From contig NC_065570.1 of NCBI RefSeq assembly GCF_937616625.2, forward strand, positions 11,790,001 through 11,854,000: DNA of 64,000 bases. Direction: 5' to 3'. A program made the translations under genes and the position numbers. Every line of letters starts with the position of its first letter. Position 1 is the stretch's first letter. The notes beneath the pieces are model-generated. The model was not told the origin of the DNA. It searched no databases and saw only the letters and a list, made by a program, of their open reading frames with translations. The stretch is from Mercurialis annua (taxonomy: Eukaryota; Streptophyta; Magnoliopsida; Malpighiales; Euphorbiaceae). This document shows, piece after piece, positions 24,116 to 37,262 of the stretch.

Positions 24116-24639
24116 ATTTTTAAATGAACCAAGTTCTATCATGTTAGATAATAAATTTTTCATTTACAATGGTATTGATATTTTTAACTAAATATTAACC
24201 AAAACTATATTAATTAGTTAATAATTTTTCAATACAAATGGCTGTTATAGCTCAGCTAATTGAAGAGGCAAATTATAATAATTTTTTTTTTTTGTAAAAC
24301 TGATGATTAAATAGATGGTCTCATGCATGAACTTTTTAAGAGTGGTGGGTCTAATAAAATTTATACTTTCACATGCTCCTATGACCATTGGATTCCATAT
24401 GGAAAAGCATTGAAGAAGATGGAGTAACTATAAGAAAACAAGTTCAATCATCATTTTTGAAGGAATGCAAAGATCATAATTTTAATCTAACTTTAACTTA
24501 GGGATTGAAGACAACAATGATGTGGTTGTTAATTGTTATGATGATGCTATCTTTTATATAACTCTGCCTTCTTGTTTTGGACACTGAAATAAAGGTTTCC
24601 TACCAAAATACAGTAATTCAGTCTAAACCATACCTAATA

Positions 24640-24891
24640 TTGCTTTGCTCCGTTATATAATATTTGTCACATTTAATCATTTTATATAGATTAAAATTAA
24701 AAATATATTTTAATTTATATATATTTTTATTAAATTGTCCTTATTAATTATACTAATTTTATATTTAATTAATTTTTTTAATTTTATTAAATTATTTATT
24801 ATTAAAAATTTAAAAAAATAGCAATAAATACTTTTTCAAAGCTACCAAAAGAAATTTTCAAATGTGACAAATATTATAAACCGGGAGAGAG
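24640..24891. mobile_element. Stowaway-like (Tc1/mariner) MITE
   Basis: The 252-bp AT-rich element is flanked by TA dinucleotides. Its inverted ends (GCTCCGTTATATAATATTTG and a complement ending CCGGGAGAGAG) and the TGTCACATTT motif in both arms resemble plant Stowaway ends. Confidence 0.65.
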
Positions 24892-25664
24892 TAGCATTTA
24901 AAGAATAATTTACGCTAACCATTTTTAAACTGTTTTTATCGAAGCTTATTGTTTCTCTTAATTTTAATTTGAACGTAAAAATTTAGATTTTTATTTTTCA
25001 TGTTTTTTTTATTTAAGCACATCTTATCAAACACGACACTCCATATTCCAATTTTCTATTTTTTAGCTCAAAAGTCCAACTTTTTATCAGATGTTGTTTA
25101 GTCATTCAAAGAAGGTCAAAACGATATTGTTTTTGTAGAAAAAAAAACGCCCAAAACGGCATTGGATTATAGCAGGAAAATTTAGAAAGACTGAAATATG
25201 AAGTGATGCGTTTAATAAAATACACTTAAACAGAAGAAATCACAGAAGGTGATGATATTCTATGACAATAACCCTAAAAAATTTCTAATTCTGCTAAACT
25301 TTTATTATATGTTGCTTAAATTTAAAAAAAATGTTCGGGGATATATAAATCAACTTAAAATCTATTGAATTCATATTAAATTCCAATTTTTTTTATTGAA
25401 CTCGTTAAACAATCAAAGTAAAAAAAATTACATTCTTGGAAGATTTTTTATGGATTTAAAAAAAATTAAAATTATAATAATTTAAAATAATTTTATGTTG
25501 TCGATATGTTACTAAATAGACTATCATACATGGTGAAAATCATAAAATATTAACAAAACTAGAAAGCAATTTGGAACATGGACAATTAAATTATTAAATA
25601 AAAAGTTAAAAACATTTGAAATTATTTAAATTTCAGGATGATTTTTCATATATATAATTAAAAA

Positions 25665-25868
25665 AGAGGAACGCTTGTGGGTGGATTGATCCCACGATCT
25701 AACAGTTTGTTGCCCAACGTTTATATTTTTTTAATTATAACTCATTGGTTAATGAATTTTAGATAAGTTTTTATTTTGATAATTAGGCAGGGTGAGTGCT
25801 CGTGTCGTGTGAGAATTTAGACCACGACCTAATAGTTTGATACCCAACACCTATACAATTTGAGCTAC
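25665..25868 (-). repeat. Two tRNA-derived SINE-like heads
   Basis: Read on the minus strand, 25868-25800 begins GTAGCTCAAATTGTATAGG (box A-like), continues GTTGGGTATCAAACTATTAGG and GTCGTGGTCTAAATTCTC (box B-like). A second, more decayed copy lies at 25735-25665 with GTTGGGCAACAAACTG and GATCGTGGGATCAATCC. They do not fold as intact tRNAs. This is the internal-promoter arrangement of plant SINEs; ends and target duplications were not found. Confidence 0.45.
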
Positions 25869-26372
25869 ACTCCATTTGTAAGTTTCAGAATATTTATGGA
25901 AAAAAATAGTTTAGACACGATTGGTGTAAATTACCCATATTTAGACGATATGGCGGTATTAAAACTACTTGTATTAAAATAATATCATTTTAATTTTTTT
26001 ATTACAATAATAATTTTATTTTGTTTGTTTTATTTACATTAATGTTTTTTTTACATTAGGCATAATTTTGAATTTTTATTATGAATAATATTAATGTTTT
26101 GATATATAATATATTACTAAAACAAATTAGTAGATAAAATCTAATACTATAATAACAGAGAGTGAAATACATTTCTGCATTAACATCCATCAAGGGACGT
26201 TTACGTCGGAAAAATCATTATAAAAGAAAGAAGAAAGGGCAAATTGGAACAGAACGACTTCCAAAATAAAAAATTAAGTAGAGGGATTTTAGACATATTT
26301 AACCTAAAATAAAAGATGAAATTATCAATTTATACTAAAAATACATTTAATCATTTGAACCAATAAATATAA

Positions 26373-26783
26373 GGCCTAATGGTAAAAAAAACCCAAACCT
26401 TTACGATTTGTTGCAATTATATCCAAACCTTTTAATTTTTGCAATAATATTCAAATTGCATTTTTGTTGTTGCAATAATATCCAAATTGCATTTTTTGTA
26501 GCAATAATAGTCAAATTGAGAGCTAAACTTGTTGTTTTCAATTAAGATATTAGGCTATTATTATATTTGATGTATAATAATATAGTAAAAGTCCCATAAA
26601 ATGACAAAAAACTCAAAAAAATTCACATAAAAAGTGTAATTTGGATATTATTTGCAACAAAATAATGCAATTTGGATATTATTGCAACAAAATAATGCAA
26701 TTTGGATATTATTGCAAAAATTAAAAGGTTTGGATATAATTGCAACAAGTCGTAAAAGTTTGGATTTTTTTTGCCATTAAGTC
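26373..26783. mobile_element. Mutator-type MITE with exact 9-bp duplication
   Basis: The 411-bp element has ends GGCCTAATGGTAAAAAAAAC and a complement ending TTTTGCCATTAAGTC. Inner arms repeat TTGGATATTATTGCAA several times. It is flanked by TAAATATAA (26364-26372 and 26784-26792). The GGCCTAAT start is shared with the element at 50304. Confidence 0.87.
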
Positions 26784-26792
26784 TAAATATAA

Positions 26793-28537
26793 CACTATCT
26801 GTTGCAAAAGGTGGTCTATGTGATTTGGCGACTTTTTTCTGTTTATTTATTGACTAGTCGTAGGCTCGCGCATTTGCGCGAAATCAATTTCATATTCTAT
26901 ATAAACAGTAATATTTTTATTTAAAAAATTAATAGAATGCCAAAATAATTATAATAAATAGTATGGAAACTAATAATATTAAATAAAATAAAAATACATT
27001 CTAATAGTTTTTGTAATAAATTTTTCTAAAGTATATGAATATTTATAATATATATTTTTTTCATTTTATATTCTTATATTTTTTTTGTATTAGAGTTTTA
27101 TACATGATGCTACTTCTCATAATAAATATGGGCTGGATACCATAATAATCAATAATTTACAATATTTATAAAATTTTCTTATGCAGTTTGATTTTTTTTA
27201 CGATTGATAATAAAAAGATTATTGTTCATTTTCTATTAGAAAACATGTGTTTAATTATTACACTGGTAAAAGTTGCATATTTATTTTCCTTCTCATCATA
27301 ATGCTTTATAGTGACGAATTCTAATAGTACTATTTTTCCTACGAATAAATAGAGTATATATTTTAATATTAATATATTGAGTTTTTTTATATTATATATA
27401 ATTTTGTAATGAAATTTTAAAAAGTTATAGTTATTTTTCGAATGATTTTCAAGAATGATTTTGAATTTTTCATAATTTGAAAATAAAGCACCCTGAATCT
27501 ATCAATATAATAAATAATAAATAATAAATTGATATGATTAGAATGAATATTATAGAAATTAGATGAAATTAATTTTTAAAAATTATGAGTGGAATGAAAT
27601 CAATTTTTACCTTAAAGTATCTTATCTTTAAGTCACTATCTAAAGTAATTTATTAATTTATAACTGGGGTGCAACACTTTAAATTAGCTACAATTATGAG
27701 TCTCGTCGTAAAAGAAAAATTATCTAATAGATCATTAATTAGCTCTTAAGAGAAATAAAAAAACGCGTGACGATTTAGCACAATATCTTCTGGAGGTATG
27801 ATCCTCTACCTACCAATTTTAAAGTAATTATTCTTAGTCCTAATCTTAATTGTGTTCAACTAATTAATGAAGGTTTTTAATAATTATACACGCGTACATT
27901 TACTAATCTAATGCTAAGGGAAATTAACTAACATATGCATACTTTCTAGCAAGGGACTTAGATTTGAGTTAGTCTATGACTATACCATATATTAGTGGGT
28001 ACGTGTTCCATTCATCATTGCAAGGAGATTAGATATGTGTATATAGCACACTCATAATGAACAAAACAATACTAACTGTTCACACTATATGCAAGTTATC
28101 TCTATTATATATAAGATTTGCTGTAAAAAAAATATGATACCTTCTTGAAATATTAATCGCACCAGTAGTTAGAATAAAATTGCTGAATAGAATTGCTGAA
28201 TAGAATTATTCATGTAAATTAAAAGTACATCGGTAGAGTTTATATAGATTGAAATTTGACGAATTGTATTTAACTTGAAACTTATCACTTTCTCAACAAC
28301 TCAACTATTGAATACTTATCTATATATATTATAATACTAATTTAAATTAAATTCATGATAACAATTTATCTAAAATAATTAAATTAGAATAAGTAGTTTA
28401 AAAAAATTGGAGACTACCAGAATGCTCTATTTTGTGAGAATCAATGAGAACGCTCCGTTGGTCCTCTCAATTATATAAGTATATAGATGTTTTTTTTATG
28501 AAAATTTATTGATGTTGTTGATTTACATATATTGAAT
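26793..28537. other. AT-rich intergenic DNA
   Basis: No long frames, RNA genes or clear elements were seen. Confidence 0.4.
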
Positions 28538-28906
28538 GGGGTATTTGAAAAACAAATTTTAACATTTTATTTTTTTTTAAATTTAAATTTAATGTTTAAA
28601 ACGTTACAAAATAACTTTTAATTTTTTTAAGTTTTGCGTTTTGTAACCTCATCTCGAATTTCAGCTATTTTATCATCTTTTTTAGGCTACAGATTGCAAA
28701 AATTATCAAAAGTTGAGATTTTATTTGCAAATAAAAGTTAGGATTTAATATGCTAATACTATGGCTGCAACATATGCAAATAATGGCCAGAAAATAGTTT
28801 GGATTACGAAATGCAAAAATTAAAAAAGTTATAATTTATTTTGTAATATTTTAAACGTTAGATTTAAATTACAAAAAAGGACCTTATTTTTTTTTTCAAA
28901 TACCCC
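28538..28906. mobile_element. Inverted-repeat element, unclassified MITE
   Basis: The ends GGGGTATTTGAAAAA and its complement enclose about 369 bp. Arms share TTACAAAATAA and AAACGTTA-type motifs. The flanks (TATTGAAT and TATTAATT) are similar but not identical, so class is unclear. Confidence 0.55.
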
Positions 28907-29529
28907 TATTAATTATTGGCTTAATAAAAAAATTTAGAGCTATTTTTTTGATTCATACATGATATATTTGCTTTTCAAAAACAATGCTATTTCTTAATAA
29001 ATTATAATATATTATGTAGTTTATTTTTTTTTCTTTAGTTTTTTTATTATCTAAAATTTAGTTTGAACCGAGCCGAATTCAATTAAATTTAATTTTTGGT
29101 TTAGTTTGATTTTTCAGTTAATTCAGTATACATACTCCCCCTATTTATGATACTTTTAAGCATGATTTAATATTATAAACTTTTTTTGATCGTAGATTTA
29201 ATATTATTTTTTCTAAAAAGAGATATATGTATATTGCCAAGAAGAATGATAAGAGGTTAGGAGGACTAAGACAAGACAAGGTTTCCTGAACCATCCTCCA
29301 CTAGGATCGGGACGGAGCATGGCTGGATTGCGTGACCCCTAAAAAAAAACAATTAAACGACGCCGAATAAAAGCGCCAAATCATCCGTACACGTGGCAGT
29401 AAGGATAAAGAAACACCTGTGAATACAGTGACGGTCCAAAGCTAATAATAACATAGGCTAAAATATTAAATGTAGAAATAACAATAATACCACTTGCCCG
29501 CGCTTCTGTGTGCACGTCAGTCTCTCATT

Positions 29530-29999
29530 TACTCATTTTTGAACATTCAAAAACACAAAAATACCTCCTCTCCTTCCTTTCTCTCTCTTCTAACGGACCT
29601 TTCTCTCTCCGTCGCCGCCCTCCGCCTCCGTCCTCCGACCTCCGCCGTTTTTCTCAGTCTACTTTTTGATTAAGATCCGGCGGACACGCAGAATGCGTGT
29701 TTGTAACTGAGAGTAAGCTGTTTGTTTTGTTCTTCTGCTTGTTTAATTGTTACTGTGTGTGTGTTTGTTAGGGTTTTTTCCGGTGTTTTTTTTTCAGAAT
29801 TTCCGATCTAGGTTTCTTACTCATTGCACATGTTTTTTCTATTTTCTTTTTGCAAACTAATTTCTGAGTTTGTTTTGTATATAATTGGGCACGAATATGG
29901 CAGAATGTTGTCGCGCTTATACTATTTGAGCTATTTATTTACTTGTACAAGTTCTTTGATGTACAATTTTATATGATTAGACATTTTTGGGTGGTGCAG
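29530..29999 (+). promoter_or_regulatory. 5' leader and leader intron of the TRM gene
   Basis: A CT-rich leader (TTCTCTCTCTTCTAACGG region, about 29570-29660) is followed by a probable leader intron from 29713 (GAGA/GTAAGC) to 29999 (GGTGCAG). The coding ATG comes 4 bases into the next exon. The intron is inferred from splice signals only. Confidence 0.55.
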
Positions 30000-30002
30000 T
30001 CA

Positions 30003-33000
30003 ATGTATGAACTGGGGCGGAGATCTTCAAAGCAAGCAACCGGCACGCCGATAAAGAAATTATTAGCTGAAGAGATGTCTAGAGATGCTGAATTTAAAAA
30101 GAAGTCGCCGGGTGTTATTGCCCGATTGATGGGCTTCGACGGGTTGCCACCTCATCAGCTGTCTCACAAACAACCAAAGAGCTCGTCTCATAACTATGTA
30201 CAGAGGGCAGCAATATCTGAAAAGTCTCAGAAGAGTAGCACATCGTGTAGCCGCCGCTCATCGAGGAAGAGCTCGAAGGAGGAACAAGAATTTAAAGATG
30301 TGTTTGAAGTTTTGGATACAGGAAAAATGGAGATGAATAGTTCCTCACGGCGGGTAACTGGTAGCAGAATCCACAGTGAAGCTGAGATGGCATTTGTTAA
30401 GAAGAAGTTCTTGGATGTCGGGCGTCTTTCGACGGAGGGAAGTTTTCATGATTCGAGAGAGTTTCATGTTGCTGTTGATGATTTAGAGTCCAACAACGAT
30501 CTTCTGCTGAAATACCTTGAGCAGCCTAATTCATTGTTCACAAAGCATCTGCACGATTTGCGGGCAACCCCTACCTCACCTCATTGTGGTCGTGTATCGG
30601 TTATGAAGTCATCGCGTGAACCAGAGCGCGAAGGAAATGGTCTAGGGTACAATCGTGATACAGAAACCGCGTGGAAGAATTTTAGGAAAAATCATAGTGA
30701 TCCTCTCGGTCAGCCCTACTGTAAATATGCTGTTGAAGATCAACTTAAGTCACAGAAAAATGAGTCTTCTGTAACTCCTACAAGGATTGTTGTGCTGAAA
30801 CCAAACTTTGGTAAATCGCAGAATGCTAGCGCGGAACTTTCAAGCATTAACGGGGAGGCAAAAACATGTGGAAACGATAGGTTTCAGAATGATGCATTGC
30901 TTCCAAGATATAAGTCTAGAGAGTCTAGAGAAATAGCTAAGGAGATCACCAGGCAAATGAGAAGTAGTCTAGAAGATGGTTCTCTAAAGTTCTCAACTTC
31001 CGGGTTTAGAGGATATGCTGGAGATGAGAGTTCATCAAACAGGTCTGACAATGAATCAGCTAATGAATTAGATGTGCCCGCAGCGATTTCTAGGAATGCT
31101 AGTGGCCGAATCAACCGATATAGGCCTTCGCCATCTCGCTCTGCTGAATCATCTGTGAGCAGGGAGGCTAGGAAGAGACTCTCAGAAAGGTGGAAAATTA
31201 CTCACAGGTCATTTGATATGGGCGTTGGCCGTAACAGTAGCACTCTAGGTGAAATGCTTGCTACGCCTGATATTGAGGGGAGGCCAGCTGAAAAATATAT
31301 AGGCCATGATAGACCAGCAGGATGGGTTGAACCTTTGGGTATTTGCAGTAGGGATGGTTGGAAGGATGAACATGTTCGCACTCTTTCTAGATCTAAGTCT
31401 GTTCCTGCTTCATTTACTAATAATGGCAGTCCGAGAACAGGCATGCGCAGGGAGACTCGTTACAACGACAGTTATCTACTGAAAGAAGTGACGCAAAAGC
31501 CGAGAATTAAGTCAGTAAAGAGTAATTTTAATCAGCGAGAAGCTTCATCTTCTAGAAAGTCAAGGTCACATATTAGGAGATCTCATTTCTTTGAAGACAG
31601 TTGGAGTGATTGTAGTAGTTTGTCTCCACAAAAGAATATCCGGGAGGTGTCTACACAACATCATTTGGTTTCCAAGCCATCTGATATTGTCCTTACAGAT
31701 GCAAATTTAATATCTGAAACTGTGGTGGATTCGACAACTGACCGAGAAATAGTGGGTGATCCCTCTTCTGGAGAACCAGATGTCTTAAGTTCGCAGGTTT
31801 GCTTTTAGCGTTTTTTGATGCTCCTTGTTAACTATATATGCACAACACATACTATTACTTAAATGACTTAGTCCTTACTTGTTGTATCAAGTCTTGTTGC
31901 GCCCTGAACTTTAGTTTGAACCCATTGAGCACCTTAGCTCTACTTTTGTATAAAGTTAAAGATTTCTAGAAGATTTAGCTCAACTTTATTCAACTCATAT
32001 ATTTCAAAGCAGCAAAAAGTAAAAAGGATAAAAACGTAGAGAAATGATTAGGTAACTTGTGCAAGAAGTGATTTAATGTAGGAATAAAATTAAAGGATAT
32101 GAGTAGTATCGGATTCAAACAATAGTATGAGAATGCCATCAGACTTTTTCCTAGTGTTGCATGGGCAAACTGCACATCATGTTATTCATATGGTCAAGTT
32201 CATGTGCATCTGTATCCATCTTTAAGCCTTTGGATGAAAATTGGACTTATTTGTGGACAAAAGTAACCGAATGAGATTGGCTTCCAAGCAATATACAATT
32301 TCTTTCTCTCCTTGATGGTGCAATTACACAAGCTTCTGTCAAAATTTTCATATTGTAGAATCATTTGAAATATATTTTGTGGTAAGTGATTTCTCCTGGA
32401 ATAATTAAAAATTCTCGGACAGAATTATTCAACATGTTATCTATGCTCAATGATATGTAAGTCATGCATGAGCCGTCAATTATATTGATGATGCTACAGT
32501 TACATTGATGATTAAACCTAAAGTATTTGGTTTCAGGAACTGTCAAATGCGGCACATGAGGAAGGCTCAGTTCCTGTGCAGCATTCTGCAGCTGTGCTAG
32601 AATCTCTGGAAAGCTCTAAAGAAGCTGAGCAGCCAAGTCCTGTTTCAGTTCTGGAAACTCCATTTCCAGATGATATATCTTCTAGTTCGGAATGCTTCGA
32701 GAGTCTTTCTGCTGACCTACAAGGTAATCCGGCAAAATCATTCTTCATTTCTTTTAATTGATCATTGGGTTCTGGGGGAAGTTGAGTCGATGCATTTGGT
32801 AATTTTATTCTCTTGGTATGTAAAAATGATAGATTTTCAACTCTATATTTTATTGTGCTTTTTCAAATGTGTAACTTGCACTATAGAGGGTTCTTAGAGT
32901 GATAGTCAAACAGTTAATTATAATTTCTAATATCGCCAAATGTTCAAATTTAATTTATTTGTTGTTATTTTATGGTATAGGCCTTCGAATGCAGCTTCAG

Positions 33001-33588
33001 CTACTAAAATTGGAGTCAGAAGCATATGAAGAGGGAACCATGCTCATCTCAAGTGATGAAGAAGTTGAAGAAGGCTTTCTCGGATTCTACGAAGAGGAAG
33101 GAAAAGTTGAAGAGAGCAGAGAATTTTCATATGTAGTTGATGTATTACTAGAATCCGGTATCAGTGATGCTGATCCTGATACCTTCATGGCATCATGTCA
33201 TTCTTCAGAATATCCAGTGAATTCCCTTGTATTTGAAGCCCTGGAGAAGAAGCATCTCAGTCTAAACTCTTGGCCAAGGTCTGAAAGGAAATTGCTATTT
33301 GACCGAGTAAATTCAGCTCTACAGGGAGTTTACCAACAATTAGCGGATCCACATCCTTGGGTGATGCCTACAAGAGCAATGGTTCCCAAATGGAGTAATC
33401 TTGGTCTTAAGGATGGCATCCGTAAGTTGCTTGCTAACCAAGACAAGCAAACAACCAAGGTCGAAGTAGAGAATGATCTGGTAACTGACTCAGAGTGGTT
33501 GGAGTCGAAAGGCGATATTGATGCAGTCGGTAGAGACATTGAGAGATTGCTGATAGAAGAATTACTAAAAGAGATTGTAGCAGTATAG
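30003..33588 (+). CDS. TRM / LONGIFOLIA-type protein (DUF3741 and DUF4378)
   Basis: Coding exons are 30003-31796, 32537-32723 and 32981-33588, joined in phase to a protein of 862 residues. The upstream frame to 29943 is intronic and is not used. Near the N-terminus GTPIKKLLAEEMSRDAEFKK precedes SPGVIARLMGFDGLPP (residues 35-50), the DUF3741 signature. The middle is long, Ser/Arg-rich and disordered. The last 170 residues form DUF4378: LVFEALEKKHLSLNSWP, ERKLLFDRVNSAL, PHPWVMP, and a C-terminal IERLLIEELLKEIV acidic helix of the type reported to contact TON1. Family members recruit TON1/PP2A complexes to cortical microtubules and influence preprophase band formation and cell elongation. Which TRM this is cannot be fixed; the N-terminus resembles the TRM19/TRM20 group. 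It looks intact, with a normal stop. Confidence 0.85.
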
Positions 33589-34440
33589 AGACTTAGGATG
33601 CCAAAGTATATACAGAAATGAAAAAAATGAAGCAATGCAATGTCATATCTTTAGTAGATTACTATTAAATTTGGTATAATTCCTAACTCGATAAACTCCA
33701 GAACGCTGATCATGGAAAGCGCTGCGCTGAGCAAGAATGAGCTTGAATCTATAAGCCCGAGTCTGTATCCAAGTAGAAGTTTGACACTGCCCAAGCCGGC
33801 TTGGCCTTGGCAATTTCTACAGGTATTCAAATGCAGTACCAGTAACTAAATATGTTCTGATGCTTAAGCTGTTTAATATGCAGCTATTTAGACAAACGAT
33901 TTTACATCAATCAAGTCTTCTGGCCCTTCTATTTCGTAGATAATAACAGCAGTAATAATTAAGCTAGCAAATAGCAATCACTCCGTAACACACCAATTAT
34001 TTCTTGAAGTTGTGCAATTTCATAGTATAACTACTTTACTAGCCTGCTTGAAAGTCTTTGAAGAACTGGATCTGTTGGTTCAGCTGGATTTGATTATGAA
34101 CCAGAGATTAGTCCGGTTTGATTCTTCACTAAAAATTAGAGTTGCAGTGGAATTGCTATAATCAGTTTTTAAAATAATGTGTTATAATATGATAGGTTAG
34201 TCCACGGATGCTGTGGCAAACTGAGTCTATTGGGCCACTAGCTCCATTTTGAAAACAATGACCTTCAGGCTATGAGCTCCTTGTTTTGTCCTGTTGGGGA
34301 GTACACTACTGCCTTTATTGATGCGGCATGTGCATCATGGCAGCACCTACTGTACTAATCATTAGTCAGTTTCAATGCATTGGTGCCAATGGTCCTGGTT
34401 TACTGCCCCCATCCCTAGCCAATGCCCTTACCTAGAAGTT
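33589..34440 (+). other. 3' flank of the TRM gene
   Basis: This is the 3' untranslated region and flanking DNA. No further gene is recognised. The sequence near 33700-33830 has coding-like composition but no open frame. Confidence 0.35.
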
Positions 34441-35995
34441 TCGTGTCACCTTCAATTTTAAGTCCGGGTTGTCGAACCCACAAATATGAGAGGTTGAAAG
34501 TGAGTGAAATCGATTGTGAAATTTCGAAAAGCAAGAGATTGATTTCAAGTATCAATTAAACAACTAAAAATTCAACTAAACATTAACTTGCAATTAACAA
34601 CTAAATTAACAATTATTTAACTCAATAAGAGGAAACGTCAAAGGGTTGGCAATCACAGCTAAGTCATGCATTCATGGTTGGTCAATAAGAAGTAGTTTAA
34701 GGGCCGAATTAAGCCTAAAGTGTCATTCCCGCTCTCTCGAGCCTTAAAGAACAACAAAACCGCTACCTAATCACCTAACCAATACCGAGCTCACGCTCGT
34801 GTTAGAAGGCACAATCAACTAATCAACTAGCAATTAATCAATCAACTTTAAGGCCACTTAGGATCAAACCCGCCCTCGCGGTGCTCTATTCTAGATTTTC
34901 AATCGTATTAGTAAATCTAATTAACCACCTCTCGGTGCGTTAATCACATTCCAAACATGATTAGGGTAACCAATCCTAAGCAAGCAATAAACAACAAGAT
35001 TGAAACATAATTAAACAACAATGTGAACCAACCAATCATACAATCCTAGGCTATCATATCAATCCCACAACAAGGGGCTTAGCAACAGGTGGTTAAGTTC
35101 TCAACACAGCAATAAACAATACACTAAACATTAAAGAGTATAGAAAAGTTACCTTAATTGAATATGAAGAACAATAGATCATAAGATAATGAAGAGTAAT
35201 CAATAGCTTGCATTCAATATAAAGATCTTGTTCTTATATAGCAATAAAAGCTTCAATAACCATAACAATGGTGGAAGTTATGAAGGCATAAAACACTAAA
35301 ACTATTCTACTCCTAACTAAAAGAGACAACTACAAAGAGAACTAAATGATGCAAATTGTTGTCTACCCTAAAAATGAGATAATGTTGTATTTATAATACT
35401 AGACAAAAGAGGAAATAAAAACATTAACTACAAGAGTGTTGGGCCCAAAATGGCAATGTGCAACAAGCCATATACCCTTTTTTCTAAACCTTGGCTCGAA
35501 TCGAGACACTGAAGCTTGGGAGAGTGTTTCGATTCGAGATGGAAGTTCCGTGAAGGAATATTTGTGTCTTGATTCGAGACGCCCTTTGTGCTGCACGACC
35601 ACGAACTTCAAAACTTCATATCTCAGTGCAGAAACGTCCAAATGAGTTGGTTCTTGAACCATTGGAAATCTTAGGATGTCTACTTCAACTCTTATGAAGA
35701 ACACAAATTCATTGGAAGCTTCTAACTGGTCCAAATTCGTCAATTAGTGCAGCAGGTCAGATTCTCGAATGTGCTTTACCATCTTTTCGATCCAATACTT
35801 CGCCCTTTCTCCGATTCGTTGATTCTTGTTTCTTTTAGGCCTAAAAGACTTTGTAATGCTCCAATTTTCCTACAATACTCGCACATGCAATAAGGCATCC
35901 GAAACACACAAAAAGCATGATAAAACATAACGAAAGCATACGAAAACAACTATAAAACATAGGAGTATTTTACTCCTATCATTAATCCACCGGAT
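34440..35995. repeat. Unclassified dispersed repeat, possibly LTR-retrotransposon noncoding DNA
   Basis: The stretch has phrases of the kind found in plant retroelement untranslated DNA (GGGTTGTCGAACCCACA, a CTCTCGAGCC stretch, repeated TCGAATCGAGAC and TCGATTCGAGA, and a final ACTCCTATCA). No protein domain is visible. The frame at 35399-35743 on the minus strand reads through the TTCGATTCGAGA repeats and is not taken as a gene. Confidence 0.3.
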
Positions 35996-35999
35996 CAAA

Positions 36000-36470
36000 G
36001 GCATACTACATCAATTATATATAGGTGAAAATATGAAAATCCATATATAAATAAATTGCGCTTTACGTTCAACCATAACCTAATAATTATTATTAATTAA
36101 TAGATGGCTGAACCCCTACATTTATAAATCTATTTATATTTATATTTTTAAGCAATATGAAATTATTTTTTACACTTTCCCTCAAATGCAATCAGGATAG
36201 TACATCCAGTTTCCACTTGAAATTGAAACTTCCCCTAAAATTATAACTTGATCTAATACGTAGCAACGACACTAGATCTGGCCGCTAGGACTAGACTTCT
36301 AGACGAACAACCAAATATCTAAGAATTTGTGCTAGACCCACTCTGATATTATATTAAAAACATATATTTGATTAATCAATATTGAGTATATATAGGTGAG
36401 AATATCACGACCTACATGCATATGAAATGTACTTTACTTTCGATCATGATCTAATAACGAGTAATATTTT
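36000..36470. repeat. Degenerate direct repeat
   Basis: Segments near 36020-36080 and 36385-36470 both read ATATATAGGTGARAATAT, then ...ATATGAAA..., a GCACTTTAC-like run and CATAACCTAATAA-like ends, indicating an old duplication about 365 bases apart. No gene is present. Confidence 0.35.
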
Positions 36471-37262
36471 TAATCTATCTAAATATTTTTATAGAATTCA
36501 TCACTACCTTTTATTTAAAATTAATTTAAAATATAATTAAAAATAAAAATAAGTGCGCTATTTTTTTAAGCATTAATTCCAATAAAATATCAAACGTTTG
36601 AGGATTTTCTCAGTTATAACCGAATCTTTCAAAATTGGAAGAATTACAAGATTGGGCTATAAACGGGTCTTTATTACAAATATGCTAAGTTTCTAATTTT
36701 CTTTCATCAATGCTAATTTTTGGTTTGCATTTATTATCTAATAATGAGAAATGTTAACATGTCATACGTGATGTATCTTTATGCTACACCTGTCAGTTTG
36801 ATTTATTTTTTTCTGAAAGATCAACACATGTAACTTACACTTTCTTCTTCCCTTAACTCTTACCATTTTCTAGGGTTCTTACTGATTAGGTTTTAAAAAA
36901 AAATTAATAAAAAAAATGCAATTTTTCGGACGAGACAGACTTCCTCTGACTCTTGCTCCCTCGATTACCTTCACATCCCCGTCCTTCTTCTTCCTTACTC
37001 TTTTCTTAGATTTTTAAATACTTTCTATACCATTTTTTCTTGTTTTTATATCTAATTTCTTTTAAAAAATAAAATCAAACACTTATGGTGGGTATTTTTT
37101 TATTAACAATAATAAACAATCAAGATGTTCTTGTTTTTCATTTCATTATTTTTTGGACAAGTGGGTTTCATTTTGATTTCCAGTTTTGTTGGATATTTTA
37201 AATAAATTGTTAATTTTGTGTATTTTTTGTTCATTCTGATCTTTCATCCAATTTTAGAATTT

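Noticed and set aside
29943..30002. TRM start 20 codons upstream (MYKFFDVQF)
   Set aside because: This stretch ends in GGTGCAG and reads as the end of a leader intron; the family-like N-terminus starts at 30003.
35399..35743. 114-residue minus-strand frame
   Set aside because: Low-complexity with TTCGATTCGAGA repeats and no recognisable domain.
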